DNA from: Lachnospiraceae bacterium
GTDB taxonomy: Bacteria; Bacillota; Clostridia; Lachnospirales; Lachnospiraceae
Assembly: GCA_902363555.1 (NCBI GenBank)
Contig: CABJAM010000004.1
Coordinates: 127,778 to 191,777 of the forward strand
Direction: 5' to 3'
DNA: 64,000 nucleotides
A program made the position numbers and the translations under genes. Under the pieces are notes generated by a model. It did not search any database and was not told where the DNA came from. It saw only the letters and a program-made list of their open reading frames with translations. Every line of letters begins with the position of its first letter. The first letter of the stretch is position 1. Of the stretch, positions 43,253-52,575 are shown in pieces.

Positions 43253-45025
43253 ATGGAATCAATAAAGAAGCTTCCCATTGGCATTGAAAATTTTGAGAAA
43301 ATCCGTACTGAAGGATTCTATTATGTGGATAAGTCAGGCCTTATTAAGGAGCTGCTGGATAACTGGGGAGAGGTAAATCTCTTTACGCGGCCCCGCAGAT
43401 TTGGTAAGTCCCTGAATATGAGTATGCTTAAATGCTTTTTTGAAATCGGGTGTAACAAAAAACTGTTTGATGATCTGGAAATTGCTAATGAGCACGTTAT
43501 TTGTGAAGAATATATGGGGAAGTTTCCAGTGATCTCGTTGTGCTTAAAAGGCGTGAGCGGGGGAACTTTTGAGACTGCCCGCGGGATGCTTTGCTCTGTC
43601 ATTGGCAGCGAAGCGATGCGGTTCCAAATGCTTTTTCAGAGCAGCAGGCTCACAGCCATTGAAAAAACTCAGTACCAGGCATTGGTCAATGTGGATAGTG
43701 AAGGACATTTTATGATGTCAGATGAGGTATTGATCAACAGCCTGCTGATATTGTCTGGATTGCTCAGGAAGCATTATGATCGAAAAGTTATTATAATGAT
43801 CGATGAGTATGATGTTCCATTAGATAAAGCACAGCAGTATGGATATTATGATCCGATGGTTACACTTGTGCGTAATATTTTTAATCAGTCGCTTAAAGGC
43901 AATGAAAGCCTGTACTTTGCTATTTTGACCGGATGTCTGCGTATTTCCAAGGAGAGTATTTTTACTGGACTGAATAATCCTAAAATCCTTTCTATTACAG
44001 ACGTCTGGTTTGATGAATATTTTGGCTTTACCGACGGAGAAGTGAAGTCATTGCTTTCGTACTATGCGCTGTCTGAACATTATGAAGCTATCAGGGAATG
44101 GTATGACGGGTATCGCTTTGGACTGGTGGACGTATACTGCCCATGGGATGTGATTTGTTATTGTGATACACTGCGGGCGCAGCCAAGTGCACAGCCAAGA
44201 GATTACTGGTCAAACACAAGTGACAATGCAATTGTAAGACGTTTTATTCAGAAAGCTCAAAAAACTACCACGAAACGGGAAATCGAGCTGCTTATGGCCG
44301 GGGATACGATTCGTAAAGAAATTCATCAGGAATTAACCTATAAAGATATCGATCGAAACATTGATAATCTGTGGAGTGTTTTATTTACTACGGGTTATCT
44401 GACGCAGCAGGGGGAACCGGATGGGGATGTATTTCAACTGAAAATTCCCAATCTGGAAATCCGCAATATATTTACAAAACAAATTTATCAGTGGTTCCAG
44501 GAGTCGGCACAGAGCGATGGCATAACGCTGAATGCCTTTTGTGAAGCCTTTAAATGCGGCAATGCGGCAGAAATTGAACGATTGTTCAATGCCTATTTAA
44601 TGCGTACCATCAGTATACGGGATACTTTTGTTCAAAAGCAGAAGAAAGAAAACTTGCCCACAGGGAAAGCGACCACTAAGGGTTTGACAATACCAAACCC
44701 AAGTGTCTGCTTTTATCATGGTATTTTACTGGGGCTTTTATCATATAAGGATAGCTGGGCGGTGTCGTCAAATAAGGAATCTGGTGAAGGGTACAGCGAT
44801 ATATTGGTAGAAATTGACGATGAAGAAATTGGTATTGTGATCGAGGTAAAGTATCCGGATAATGATAACCTGGAGGCTGGATGTGCAGGCGCGCTGAAAC
44901 AGATTGAACGTTTAAATTGTGAAGAAAAGCTTTTGAGCAGCGGGATGAAAAACGTCCTGAAGTACGGCATTGCCTGCTATAAGAAGCACTGTAAGGTTGT
45001 GGCGGAATGGAGTCCGATCGATTAA
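43253..45025 (+). CDS. AAA-ATPase-like protein with C-terminal PD-(D/E)XK nuclease domain
   Basis: About 590 residues of a family common in gut Clostridia and Bacteroidia. N-terminal P-loop region with YYVDKSGLIKELL and Walker A-like RPRRFGKSLNM near 38-48, Walker B IIMIDEYDVPLDKA, then WYDGYRFG and DVICYC segments. The C-terminus has the PD-(D/E)XK core: GYSDILVEI, then GIVIEVKY with the Lys. Activity is unproven; members are often linked to mobile DNA or defence. AGAGGAG lies upstream of the ATG at 43253. It stands alone before purA. Confidence 0.82.
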   Translation: MESIKKLPIGIENFEKIRTEGFYYVDKSGLIKELLDNWGEVNLFTRPRRFGKSLNMSMLKCFFEIGCNKKLFDDLEIANEHVICEEYMGKFPVISLCLKGVSGGTFETARGMLCSVIGSEAMRFQMLFQSSRLTAIEKTQYQALVNVDSEGHFMMSDEVLINSLLILSGLLRKHYDRKVIIMIDEYDVPLDKAQQYGYYDPMVTLVRNIFNQSLKGNESLYFAILTGCLRISKESIFTGLNNPKILSITDVWFDEYFGFTDGEVKSLLSYYALSEHYEAIREWYDGYRFGLVDVYCPWDVICYCDTLRAQPSAQPRDYWSNTSDNAIVRRFIQKAQKTTTKREIELLMAGDTIRKEIHQELTYKDIDRNIDNLWSVLFTTGYLTQQGEPDGDVFQLKIPNLEIRNIFTKQIYQWFQESAQSDGITLNAFCEAFKCGNAAEIERLFNAYLMRTISIRDTFVQKQKKENLPTGKATTKGLTIPNPSVCFYHGILLGLLSYKDSWAVSSNKESGEGYSDILVEIDDEEIGIVIEVKYPDNDNLEAGCAGALKQIERLNCEEKLLSSGMKNVLKYGIACYKKHCKVVAEWSPID

Positions 45026-45153
45026 TGAACCGTTACACAATATATATTTGTTTTGAAATAAATGAATATTGTTATTTACTTTTGGCGGATTATAGAATAA
45101 AATAAAACCGTTGTTTGACATACGTTCTACAAAACTTATAAGGAGCTGAGTAT

Positions 45154-46434
45154 ATGGTAAAAGCAATTGTTGGCGCAAACTGGGGAGATGAAGGTAAAGG
45201 TAAGATAACGGACATGCTGGCCGAGGAATCCGACATTATCGTAAGATTTCAGGGCGGGAGCAATGCCGGACATACGATTATAAATGATTATGGGAAATTC
45301 GCACTGCATCTTCTTCCATCCGGTGTATTCTATAATCACACCACGAGCGTGATCGGAAATGGAGTCGCATTAAATATTCCTTATTTATTCCGGGAAGTCA
45401 ATGATCTTGTTTCCAAAGGCGTTCCAAGACCTAAAATTCTTGTATCCGACAGAGCTCAGATATTAATGCCATACCATATCTTGTTCGATCAATACGAGGA
45501 AGAAAGATTGGGCGGCAAATCCTTTGGCTCCACAAAATCAGGGATTGCGCCGTTTTATTCTGATAAATATGCAAAGATTGGCTTCCAGGTCAGCGAGCTG
45601 TTTGGTGAGGAAGCAGATTTAAGAGAGAAGGTAAACCAAGTCATAGAAACAAAAAATGTTCTGATCGAGCATCTCTATCATAAAGAACCGCTCAAGTCTG
45701 AGGATATTTACAATACACTTATGGAATATCGGGAAATGGTAAGACCTTATGTGTGCGATACATCCAAGTTTTTGTATGACGCCATCAAGGCAGGAAAGCG
45801 TATTCTTTTAGAAGGTCAGTTGGGCTCCTTAAAGGACCCGGATTTCGGAATCTATCCTATGGTAACCTCATCCTCCACACTGGCATCCTACGGTGCGATC
45901 GGCGCGGGTATCCCATGCTATGAGATCAAGGATGTTGTAACCGTAGTGAAGGCATATTCCAGCGCCGTGGGCGCCGGTGAATTTGTATCCGAAATCTTCG
46001 GCGATGAGGCGGACGAGCTGCGCCGCCGCGGTGGTGATGGCGGTGAGTTTGGTGCCACCACAGGCCGGCCCAGACGTATGGGATGGTTCGATGCTGTGGC
46101 CAGCCGTTACGGCTGCCGTATGCAGGGCGCAACGGAAGTAGCGCTGACGGTTCTGGACGTGCTTGGATATCTGGACACGCTGCCGGTGTGCGTTGGCTAT
46201 GAAATCGACGGCGAGGTGACGAAGGACTTCCCGACCACTCACATGCTTAAAAAGGCAAAACCGGTTTATGAATATCTGCCGGGCTGGAAGGAAGAAATCC
46301 GTGGTATAACAGAATACGATAAGCTGCCGGAGAACTGCCGGAAATATATCGAGTTCATTGAGAAGGAGATCGGCGTGCCCATCACCATGGTTTCCAATGG
46401 ACCGGGAAGACATGAGATCATTAGACGTAAATAA
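45154..46434 (+). CDS. purA: Adenylosuccinate synthase
   Basis: 426 residues, normal length for the family. The GTP-binding signature WGDEGKGKITD (about 10-20), FQGGSNAGHTI with the catalytic His, and the C-terminal GATTGRPRRMGWFD segment are all present. It joins IMP and aspartate with GTP to make adenylosuccinate, the first committed step to AMP. AAGGAG precedes the ATG. Transcribed alone and closed by a terminator. Confidence 0.97.
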   Translation: MVKAIVGANWGDEGKGKITDMLAEESDIIVRFQGGSNAGHTIINDYGKFALHLLPSGVFYNHTTSVIGNGVALNIPYLFREVNDLVSKGVPRPKILVSDRAQILMPYHILFDQYEEERLGGKSFGSTKSGIAPFYSDKYAKIGFQVSELFGEEADLREKVNQVIETKNVLIEHLYHKEPLKSEDIYNTLMEYREMVRPYVCDTSKFLYDAIKAGKRILLEGQLGSLKDPDFGIYPMVTSSSTLASYGAIGAGIPCYEIKDVVTVVKAYSSAVGAGEFVSEIFGDEADELRRRGGDGGEFGATTGRPRRMGWFDAVASRYGCRMQGATEVALTVLDVLGYLDTLPVCVGYEIDGEVTKDFPTTHMLKKAKPVYEYLPGWKEEIRGITEYDKLPENCRKYIEFIEKEIGVPITMVSNGPGRHEIIRRK

Positions 46435-46443
46435 TTGACTAGA

Positions 46444-46474
46444 ATTGCCAGGCGGATAACGTCTGGCAATTTTT
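46444..46474 (+). terminator. Terminator of purA
   Basis: ATTGCCAGGCG pairs with CGTCTGGCAAT (one G-T pair) around a 5-base loop, followed by TTTT, 10 bases after the stop codon. Confidence 0.88.
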
Positions 46475-46557
46475 AAAAATAAATATGGGAGCCGCGCCGG
46501 GGCGTCGGCTGGGTAATGATTTCCCATGGAAATCCATGACAATGAGGAGGATTTGAA

Positions 46558-47454
46558 ATGAAGAACAAATTTTTTATGACAACCGAGGTTAATGATTATG
46601 TGACGAGGATTACCGGTCTTGGCGGCGAAAACGCCTATTTGATCCGCGGCAGTGAAAGAGCGCTGCTGTTTGACGGACTCACTGGTGTAGGATCGCTCAA
46701 AGCCTTCGTTCGGGAGCTGACTGACCTTCCTGTATTTTTAGTACTCTCCCACGGTCATCCGGACCATGAAGGAGCGGCTTTTGAATATGGCGAATGTTTT
46801 ATAAATCCAGATGATATCGGCTTAATGTACTCGGAATTTGCATGCGGTATTGAAGGGCGCTACAATTATGTGACAGCACCCAGCCCTTTGAAGCCGGATA
46901 CAAAGAATGTAGTGACAATGGAGGACGTATTGCCGCCGGTGCCAGTGAAAACCTGGCCGGTTTATGACGGCGATGTGTTTAATCTGGGCGGCGTGCAGCT
47001 TGAAGTGATCCAGGTGCCCGGACACACGCGGGGAACCATTGTACTGTTGGACAGGAAAGCACGCATCGTGTATTCCGGCGATGCGATCAATCCCAATACG
47101 CTGATGAATCTTTATGGCTCCACAACTATTGAAGAGTACAAAGAAAGTGTCCTGCATCTGAAAGAATATCAAAAGGACTTTGATGTTATGTATGGCGGCC
47201 ACGGCCTGGATGGCATCCCTGCTTCGATTATTGATGACGCATTAATGCTCTGCGATAAAATCCTGGACGGAACCGATGCTTCGATCGAGGAGATGGGGCT
47301 GGGCGGTATCGGTTATCTGGCGGCAGAGCGCGGACCGGAATTTCTGCCGGTGTACGGTGGATTTTCCAACATTGTTTACAGTAAAAGGAATATACGTGGG
47401 AAGAAGATGAGTGCTGTTTTAGAGGGGCGGCCTTATATAGATTCCAGAGCGTAA
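46558..47454 (+). CDS. Metallo-beta-lactamase-fold hydrolase
   Basis: 298 residues. The zinc-binding motif HGHPDHEG near 64-71, a third His in VPGHTRGTIVLLD near 162, the Asp in YSGDAI, and the last His in YGGHGLDG near 221 complete the dinuclear site. It resembles the glyoxalase II-like/general hydrolase branch, not antibiotic-resistance enzymes. Substrate unknown. GAGGAGG precedes the ATG. Independent of its neighbours as far as can be seen. Confidence 0.88.
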   Translation: MKNKFFMTTEVNDYVTRITGLGGENAYLIRGSERALLFDGLTGVGSLKAFVRELTDLPVFLVLSHGHPDHEGAAFEYGECFINPDDIGLMYSEFACGIEGRYNYVTAPSPLKPDTKNVVTMEDVLPPVPVKTWPVYDGDVFNLGGVQLEVIQVPGHTRGTIVLLDRKARIVYSGDAINPNTLMNLYGSTTIEEYKESVLHLKEYQKDFDVMYGGHGLDGIPASIIDDALMLCDKILDGTDASIEEMGLGGIGYLAAERGPEFLPVYGGFSNIVYSKRNIRGKKMSAVLEGRPYIDSRA

Positions 47455-47479
47455 TGCGCAGCGTGTACATGCAGATGTT

Positions 47480-47587
47480 CCTTATGGAGATGTACAACGA
47501 ACGCAGTTATATGCCCCAAATTAAGACGAACAAAAGAAGATCGTGAGTCAAATCTATAACCGAATGCAGATGAAACTGGCAGAGTAG
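47480..47587 (+). pseudogene. Relic of a fourth solute-binding protein gene (3' end only)
   Basis: The last 36 codons or so of a gene like those at 47827-51648. The final segment (QKKIVSQIYNRMQMKLAE and stop) is intact, but upstream the frame is broken by a 2-base insertion and a TAA. It is aligned by eye with the end of the gene at 47827 (GGAGATGTACAA, then GAACAAAAGAAGATCGTGAG). Its own terminator survives. Confidence 0.8.
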
Positions 47588-47618
47588 GCGTTTTACGCCC
47601 TCTGCCAGTTTTGTTTTA
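47575..47618 (+). terminator. Terminator overlapping the end of the relic
   Basis: ACTGGCAGAG-TA-GGCG pairs with CGCC-CTCTGCCAGT, then TTTGTTTT. The left arm includes the last codons and stop of the relic gene. Confidence 0.85.
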
Positions 47619-47826
47619 TTGGAAGTTATATAAATTTATAGTCCTATGATTCAGAAAAATTGGTAAATATCACAAAAAAGGAAGCTTTTTTTACCTGGAT
47701 ATAGTATAATAGACATATATTTTAATTGTTTAGATATGGCAGTAGTTATTTGACAGCTTTGTTTACGCACAAGACTTATTATACGGGCAGAATGAATTGG
47801 GGTGTAGGATAGGGGGGAAGGTGACG

Positions 47827-49038
47827 ATGAAAAAGACTATAATATTAAGTTTAATGGCTGCTATGATTTTAATAACATGTGCAGGGTGCAAAAATCAGGA
47901 GAAAACGCTGACAATATGTATTGACTCATTTTTTGTGGATGAAGCTAAGGAGCTGATTGAGGCGTGGCAGATATTCAACAAAGATATAGATGTCGACCTG
48001 GTAGTCATACCGGAAAAAGCCGATGAGGCGGAAATAAAGATTACAGAAATCCGTACGGCCATTATGTCCGGGGAAGGGCCGGATATTTTTATTCTGCCAA
48101 CGAATGTTTCTGCACCACTCTTTGATAATGTAGAAAAAACAATGCAGTCCGAAATCTTTTTGCCCCTGGATGATTATATAAAACAGGCGCAGTATATGCA
48201 CGTGGATGCATTTAATCCGATGATTTTTAATTCGGGAAAAACAGATGAGGGTCAATTGGTGTTGCCGGTAGGCTATGATTATACGGTGGGGGCTTTTCTG
48301 AGAGATGACGATGATGATCCGGCGGAACTGCCATATTCATGGGATGACTTGATAAATAATAAAGAATATGATCTTGAGAAAAATCTTATTCCACAGTTTT
48401 TCGCTAATTTTCGTTATGTGTTTGGCAAGTATGCTGATTATAAATCAAATGTTCTTTTATATACTGAAGCTGAGATGTTGAGACGGGTACAGGAAGCCAT
48501 ATCATTGGATACGGATACTTATTCCTTAATAGATTTCGATAATGGGGATATCATATCTTCAATCAGCATTGTTTTATCCACGCCAAAAAGAAACGAGGAT
48601 TATGTATTCAATGCGATACCTTCTGTGGAAGGCGGGATTACAGCCAATGTTATAACGTATGCCGCAATTAACCGCAATACCCGGTGGCCCGAGGAAGCTT
48701 TTTCAATCTTAGATGTGTTGTTTAGTGATGAGGTTATGACTGGGAGCGGTTTTGCGGTGGGAGATAGATACTATGGCAATGATGTTGAGTTTGCTGAACG
48801 CAGCAATAGTATAGTTGCACATGAAGATGGGTGTTGCAGTCCTTTTTATCTTTCAGATGAAAGTTTACGGGCATTTAATGATTTAAATAGTAGAATCACG
48901 AATGTACGCTTCTATTCAGATTTGGATGAAGATATTCTGGAGATGTACAATAAATGTTTAGATGCCCGGGATGAAGAAGAACAAAAGAAGATCGTGAGTC
49001 AGATCTATAATCGAATGCAGATGAAACTGGCGGAGTGA
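47827..49038 (+). CDS. ABC importer solute-binding lipoprotein 1
   Basis: About 403 residues. Signal peptide with lipobox TCAGC, then a family-1 solute-binding fold (TICIDSFFVDEAKELIEAW; IMSGEGPDIFIL; DNVEKTMQSEIFLPLDDYI; INRNTRWPEEAFSILDVLFSD). First of three tandem paralogues. AAGGTGACG lies before the ATG at 47827, and longer starts are unlikely. A TATAAT-like box at 47705 could be its promoter but has no good -35. It probably delivers a sugar or oligosaccharide to the permeases at 51715-53352. Confidence 0.87.
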   Translation: MKKTIILSLMAAMILITCAGCKNQEKTLTICIDSFFVDEAKELIEAWQIFNKDIDVDLVVIPEKADEAEIKITEIRTAIMSGEGPDIFILPTNVSAPLFDNVEKTMQSEIFLPLDDYIKQAQYMHVDAFNPMIFNSGKTDEGQLVLPVGYDYTVGAFLRDDDDDPAELPYSWDDLINNKEYDLEKNLIPQFFANFRYVFGKYADYKSNVLLYTEAEMLRRVQEAISLDTDTYSLIDFDNGDIISSISIVLSTPKRNEDYVFNAIPSVEGGITANVITYAAINRNTRWPEEAFSILDVLFSDEVMTGSGFAVGDRYYGNDVEFAERSNSIVAHEDGCCSPFYLSDESLRAFNDLNSRITNVRFYSDLDEDILEMYNKCLDARDEEEQKKIVSQIYNRMQMKLAE

Positions 49039-49107
49039 TCAAGTGACTGAGTGGGATGTATGCGGACAGTTTCAGCGTTCGTAATTGGGGAAGGAAGGTG
49101 TATGTTT

Positions 49108-50337
49108 ATGAAGAAAAAATTTCTATGTGTGGTTATCTTAATGATTTTCGTGTTATGCGTGGGGTGTAAGAAACAGGAAAAATCTCTGACCATATGTGTT
49201 GACTCTTATTATGCGGAACAGGCCAGAAATCTCATAGAGGCCTGGCAGCATTTTAACGATAGCAGTACTAAGGTGGAGTTGGTCGTTATACCTCAAAAAC
49301 AAGATGAGGCGGAGATTAAGCTCACAGAAATCCGAACGGAGATCATGTCCGGCGGCGGACCGGACATATTCATTCTTGATACAGTTAATCCGCATGTAGT
49401 GGAAGAACAGGTGGTTCTGTTTGACAATGTGGAGAAAGCCATGCATTCGGACATATTCCTGCCTTTAGATGAGTATTTTTCTGGTGCACAATATATGCAC
49501 ACAGATGCATATAATCCAGTGATTTTTGATTCCGGAAAAACAGAGGAGGGACAATGCGTTCTGCCCATATATTATAATTACTTTTTAACCGCAGTTACTC
49601 AAGCGGATGATGAGGACCCCGTAGAGATACCATCTTCGTGGGATGAAGTTTTTAAGAACAGTGATAAATATATACATAATTTAAATTCTTTTTTCATGTG
49701 TCGTTTTTATGATTTGTTTGGAAAATATACAGATTACAATTCCGGAACACTTTTATATACTGAAGATGATATGCTGGCCCGGGTGCAGGAGGCTATTGAG
49801 TATGATAATGCCTATCTGGAAATAACTTTTGATGAAAATGTATATAGTGGCTTGCCGTATAATGTTCTTAAAGATTTAGAAGCCAATAAGGATGCAGAAC
49901 ATAGTTTGTATGTGACTCCTTCTGTCCGTGGCGGAATCACAGCTTATGTTACGAGATATGCAGCTATTAATCGTAATACAAAACATCCGGAAGAAGCTTT
50001 TTCTATATTAGATATGTTATTTAGCGACCAGGTTATGTGTGATGAGGGCTTTATAGATGACGAAAAACATTACGGAAACTTGCTGGGGTTAAGCTATGCA
50101 GGTTTTAGTGTTCCTGTACATGAAGGAGCCTTTCATAAAGCTTACAGCCTTTCTGACGAAGATGCCCGTGCACTGGAGGACCTAAACAGCCAGATAACCG
50201 CTGTAAGCTATTATTCAAATCTGGACCTGGACCTTTTGGAAATGTATAATCAGTGCAGATATGTGACGGATGTGTCGGAGCAAAAAGAAATCGTAAGCCG
50301 TATTTATAATAAGATGCAGATGAAACTGGCGGAATGA
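49108..50337 (+). CDS. ABC importer solute-binding lipoprotein 2
   Basis: About 409 residues, same architecture as its neighbours, lipobox LCVGC. Shared landmarks: QKQDEAEIKLTEIRTEIMSGGGPD, FDNVEKAMHSDIFLPLDEY and AINRNTKHPEEAFSILDMLFSD. The ATG at 49108 is 9 bases after GGAAGG; ATG 49102 is the alternative. The spacer before it is nearly the same as that before the third gene, showing that gene plus spacer were duplicated as a unit. Confidence 0.87.
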   Translation: MKKKFLCVVILMIFVLCVGCKKQEKSLTICVDSYYAEQARNLIEAWQHFNDSSTKVELVVIPQKQDEAEIKLTEIRTEIMSGGGPDIFILDTVNPHVVEEQVVLFDNVEKAMHSDIFLPLDEYFSGAQYMHTDAYNPVIFDSGKTEEGQCVLPIYYNYFLTAVTQADDEDPVEIPSSWDEVFKNSDKYIHNLNSFFMCRFYDLFGKYTDYNSGTLLYTEDDMLARVQEAIEYDNAYLEITFDENVYSGLPYNVLKDLEANKDAEHSLYVTPSVRGGITAYVTRYAAINRNTKHPEEAFSILDMLFSDQVMCDEGFIDDEKHYGNLLGLSYAGFSVPVHEGAFHKAYSLSDEDARALEDLNSQITAVSYYSNLDLDLLEMYNQCRYVTDVSEQKEIVSRIYNKMQMKLAE

Positions 50338-50406
50338 TCAAGTGACTGAGCGGGATGCATACGGACAGCCCCATCGTTCGTATTTGGGGAAGGAAGTTGA
50401 ATGTTT

Positions 50407-51648
50407 ATGAAAACAACAGTTCTATGTGTTCTCATCGTAATGATCTGTGTAATATGTCCTGGATGTCAAAATCAGGAGAAGTCATTGACGGTATGCACCG
50501 ATTACTTTTATGAGTTTGAGATGAGAAATCTTATTGAAGCCTGGCAGCATTTTAACCCGGGGATTGCGGTGGATCTGGTTGTCATACCGCAAAAGCAGGA
50601 TCTGGCAGAAATCAGGATCACAGAAATCCGAACCGAGATTATGTCAGGCCAGGGGCCGGATGTATTCATTCTAAGTTCGTTTTATCCGGAATTAAGTGAA
50701 AGTGACAGGTATCCAATGTTATTTGATAATGTAGAAAAAGCGATGCATACGGATATATTCCTGCCCTTAGATGATTATATAGAGAAAGCAGAATATATGC
50801 GCATAGATGCGTTTGATCCCATTATTCTGGATTCCGGAAAAACAGAGGAGGGCCAGCTTGTACTTCCGATTCTTTACAGTTATTATTCAAATGCTGTTGC
50901 TAAGAGTGAGGATGAAATTCTTTTGGAAATGCCATCCTCATGGGATGCGTTAGTGAACGATAAAGACTATTGGCATTTTTCTAATGGAAGTCCTGTCTTT
51001 TCGGCTAACTTTTTTGATGTATTGGGTAAATATGTGGACTATGACACCCTGTCTCTTAGATTTACAGAGGATGAGATATTGGCGCGGATACAGGAAGCAA
51101 TTGAATACGAAAATGTTAAGTGGCAGTATTTGGAAGAGGCTGATTCAGGGAGAGTGTTTTCAGGTTCCATTGGCGCTGTTTTAGACAGAATAGCGAAGGA
51201 TAACAGAGAACACAGTTTTTATGTCACACCATCGGTCCATGGGGGCATTACAGCAACTGTCACAAGATATGCGGCGATAAATCGTAATACCAGGTATGCC
51301 AAAGATGCTTTTTCAATTTTGGATTTTTTGTTTAGTGACCAGATCATAAGCGGTACAGGGTTTAAAGATAATGAAAAATATTATGGCAATCTTGCGTATA
51401 ATACGGATCTAAAGATTGATCTGCCTGTCCATGAAGCAGCTTTTAATATAATGTATAAGCTTAAGGAGGAGGACAGCAGGGCATTTAATGCTCTGAATAA
51501 TAAAATAACCGCTGTAAATTATAGCTCAGATCTGGATCTGGACCTTTTGGAAATGTATAATCAGTGCAGATATGTGACGGATGTTTCGGAGCAAAAAGAA
51601 ATCGTAAGCCGCATTTATGATAAGATGCAGATGAAACTGGCGGAATAG
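50407..51648 (+). CDS. ABC importer solute-binding lipoprotein 3
   Basis: About 413 residues, lipobox ICPGC, with DNVEKAMHTDIFLPLDDYIEKAEYM and AINRNTRYAKDAFSILDFLFSD. The last 40 codons are almost identical in DNA to those of lipoprotein 2, while the rest is much more diverged, suggesting gene conversion. The ATG at 50407 is chosen over 50401 by spacing to AGGAAG. It is separated from the first permease by a stem-loop. Confidence 0.87.
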   Translation: MKTTVLCVLIVMICVICPGCQNQEKSLTVCTDYFYEFEMRNLIEAWQHFNPGIAVDLVVIPQKQDLAEIRITEIRTEIMSGQGPDVFILSSFYPELSESDRYPMLFDNVEKAMHTDIFLPLDDYIEKAEYMRIDAFDPIILDSGKTEEGQLVLPILYSYYSNAVAKSEDEILLEMPSSWDALVNDKDYWHFSNGSPVFSANFFDVLGKYVDYDTLSLRFTEDEILARIQEAIEYENVKWQYLEEADSGRVFSGSIGAVLDRIAKDNREHSFYVTPSVHGGITATVTRYAAINRNTRYAKDAFSILDFLFSDQIISGTGFKDNEKYYGNLAYNTDLKIDLPVHEAAFNIMYKLKEEDSRAFNALNNKITAVNYSSDLDLDLLEMYNQCRYVTDVSEQKEIVSRIYDKMQMKLAE

Positions 51649-51650
51649 AC

Positions 51651-51686
51651 CGTATTTTCCGACCGGGCAGACCGGAATAAAATACG
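51651..51686 (+). other. Stem-loop between binding-protein and permease genes
   Basis: CGTATTTT pairs with AAAATACG around a 20-base loop that itself contains CCGG/CCGG. No T-run follows. A likely mRNA-stabilising or attenuating element. Confidence 0.5.
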
Positions 51687-51714
51687 CGGCCGCGCACAAG
51701 AGGGGGATGACTGG

Positions 51715-52572
51715 GTGAGGAAGTATGCAAAAAAGGACAGGGACGGCTATCTGTTAGTGCTGCCCATGATGTTGGGCTGTCTTATGTTTTATGTCATACC
51801 GTTTTTTATGGTTGTATGGTACTCTTTTCAAAGCGGTATGAGCCGGAGGAGCTCCTTTGTGGGCTTTGATAATTATGTAAAACTGATAAATAATGATATG
51901 TTTCTGCTGGCGGCGAAGAATACGCTTTTCTTCCTTCTTCTGGGGCTGCCGCTGATTTTGGTTTTGTCTTATGCCATTGCGCTGATGCTGAAAAATCAGG
52001 CCAACCGACATGAGATGTTAAAGTCCGTGCTTTTATTTCCATACATCATGCCGGTGGTCGGGTCGGTTGTGCTGGTGGATCTGCTTTTTGCCAACACTGG
52101 TCTGCTCAATCAATGGTTAAATTTTTGGGGGCTGGCGTCCAAAAACTGGATGGAGTCCTCATGGTCGTTTGCGATTGTTATTTTATTATACTTATGGAAA
52201 AATACCGGGTATAGCGTGATCCTGCTGTTATCAGGTCTGGTGGCCATTCCGGACCGGCAGTACGATTATGCGGAGCTGGACGGGGCAGGAGGGCTTCAAA
52301 AGTTCATTTATATCACCATGCCTCAGATGTGGCATTCCGTTTTTTTCGCTCTTTTGTTTTCACTGGTCAATGCGTTTAAATGCTTCCGGGAGATTTTTCT
52401 CATTGGCGGCAAATATCCGGGCACGGACATTTACATGTTACAGCACTTTATAAATAATAATTTTGAAAGCCTGAATTTCAGTCAATTGTCGGCGGCTTCG
52501 GTGATCTTGTTCATCGTCATTGTTATCGTTGCCGGTATTGCCTATAAGTGGGTGGGAACGAAGGAGGCATAG
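51715..52572 (+). CDS. Sugar-type ABC importer permease (MalF/UgpA-like)
   Basis: 285 residues, about six membrane helices, and the EAA coupling motif YDYAELDGAGGLQKFIYITMPQMW. The start is a GTG after GAGGGGG. It forms the importer pore with the next gene. Confidence 0.9.
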   Translation: MRKYAKKDRDGYLLVLPMMLGCLMFYVIPFFMVVWYSFQSGMSRRSSFVGFDNYVKLINNDMFLLAAKNTLFFLLLGLPLILVLSYAIALMLKNQANRHEMLKSVLLFPYIMPVVGSVVLVDLLFANTGLLNQWLNFWGLASKNWMESSWSFAIVILLYLWKNTGYSVILLLSGLVAIPDRQYDYAELDGAGGLQKFIYITMPQMWHSVFFALLFSLVNAFKCFREIFLIGGKYPGTDIYMLQHFINNNFESLNFSQLSAASVILFIVIVIVAGIAYKWVGTKEA

Positions 52573-52575
52573 TGT

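Noticed and set aside
45119..45141. TTGACA/TATAAG as a purA promoter
   Set aside because: The -10 would overlap the purA ribosome site, so the transcript would lack it.
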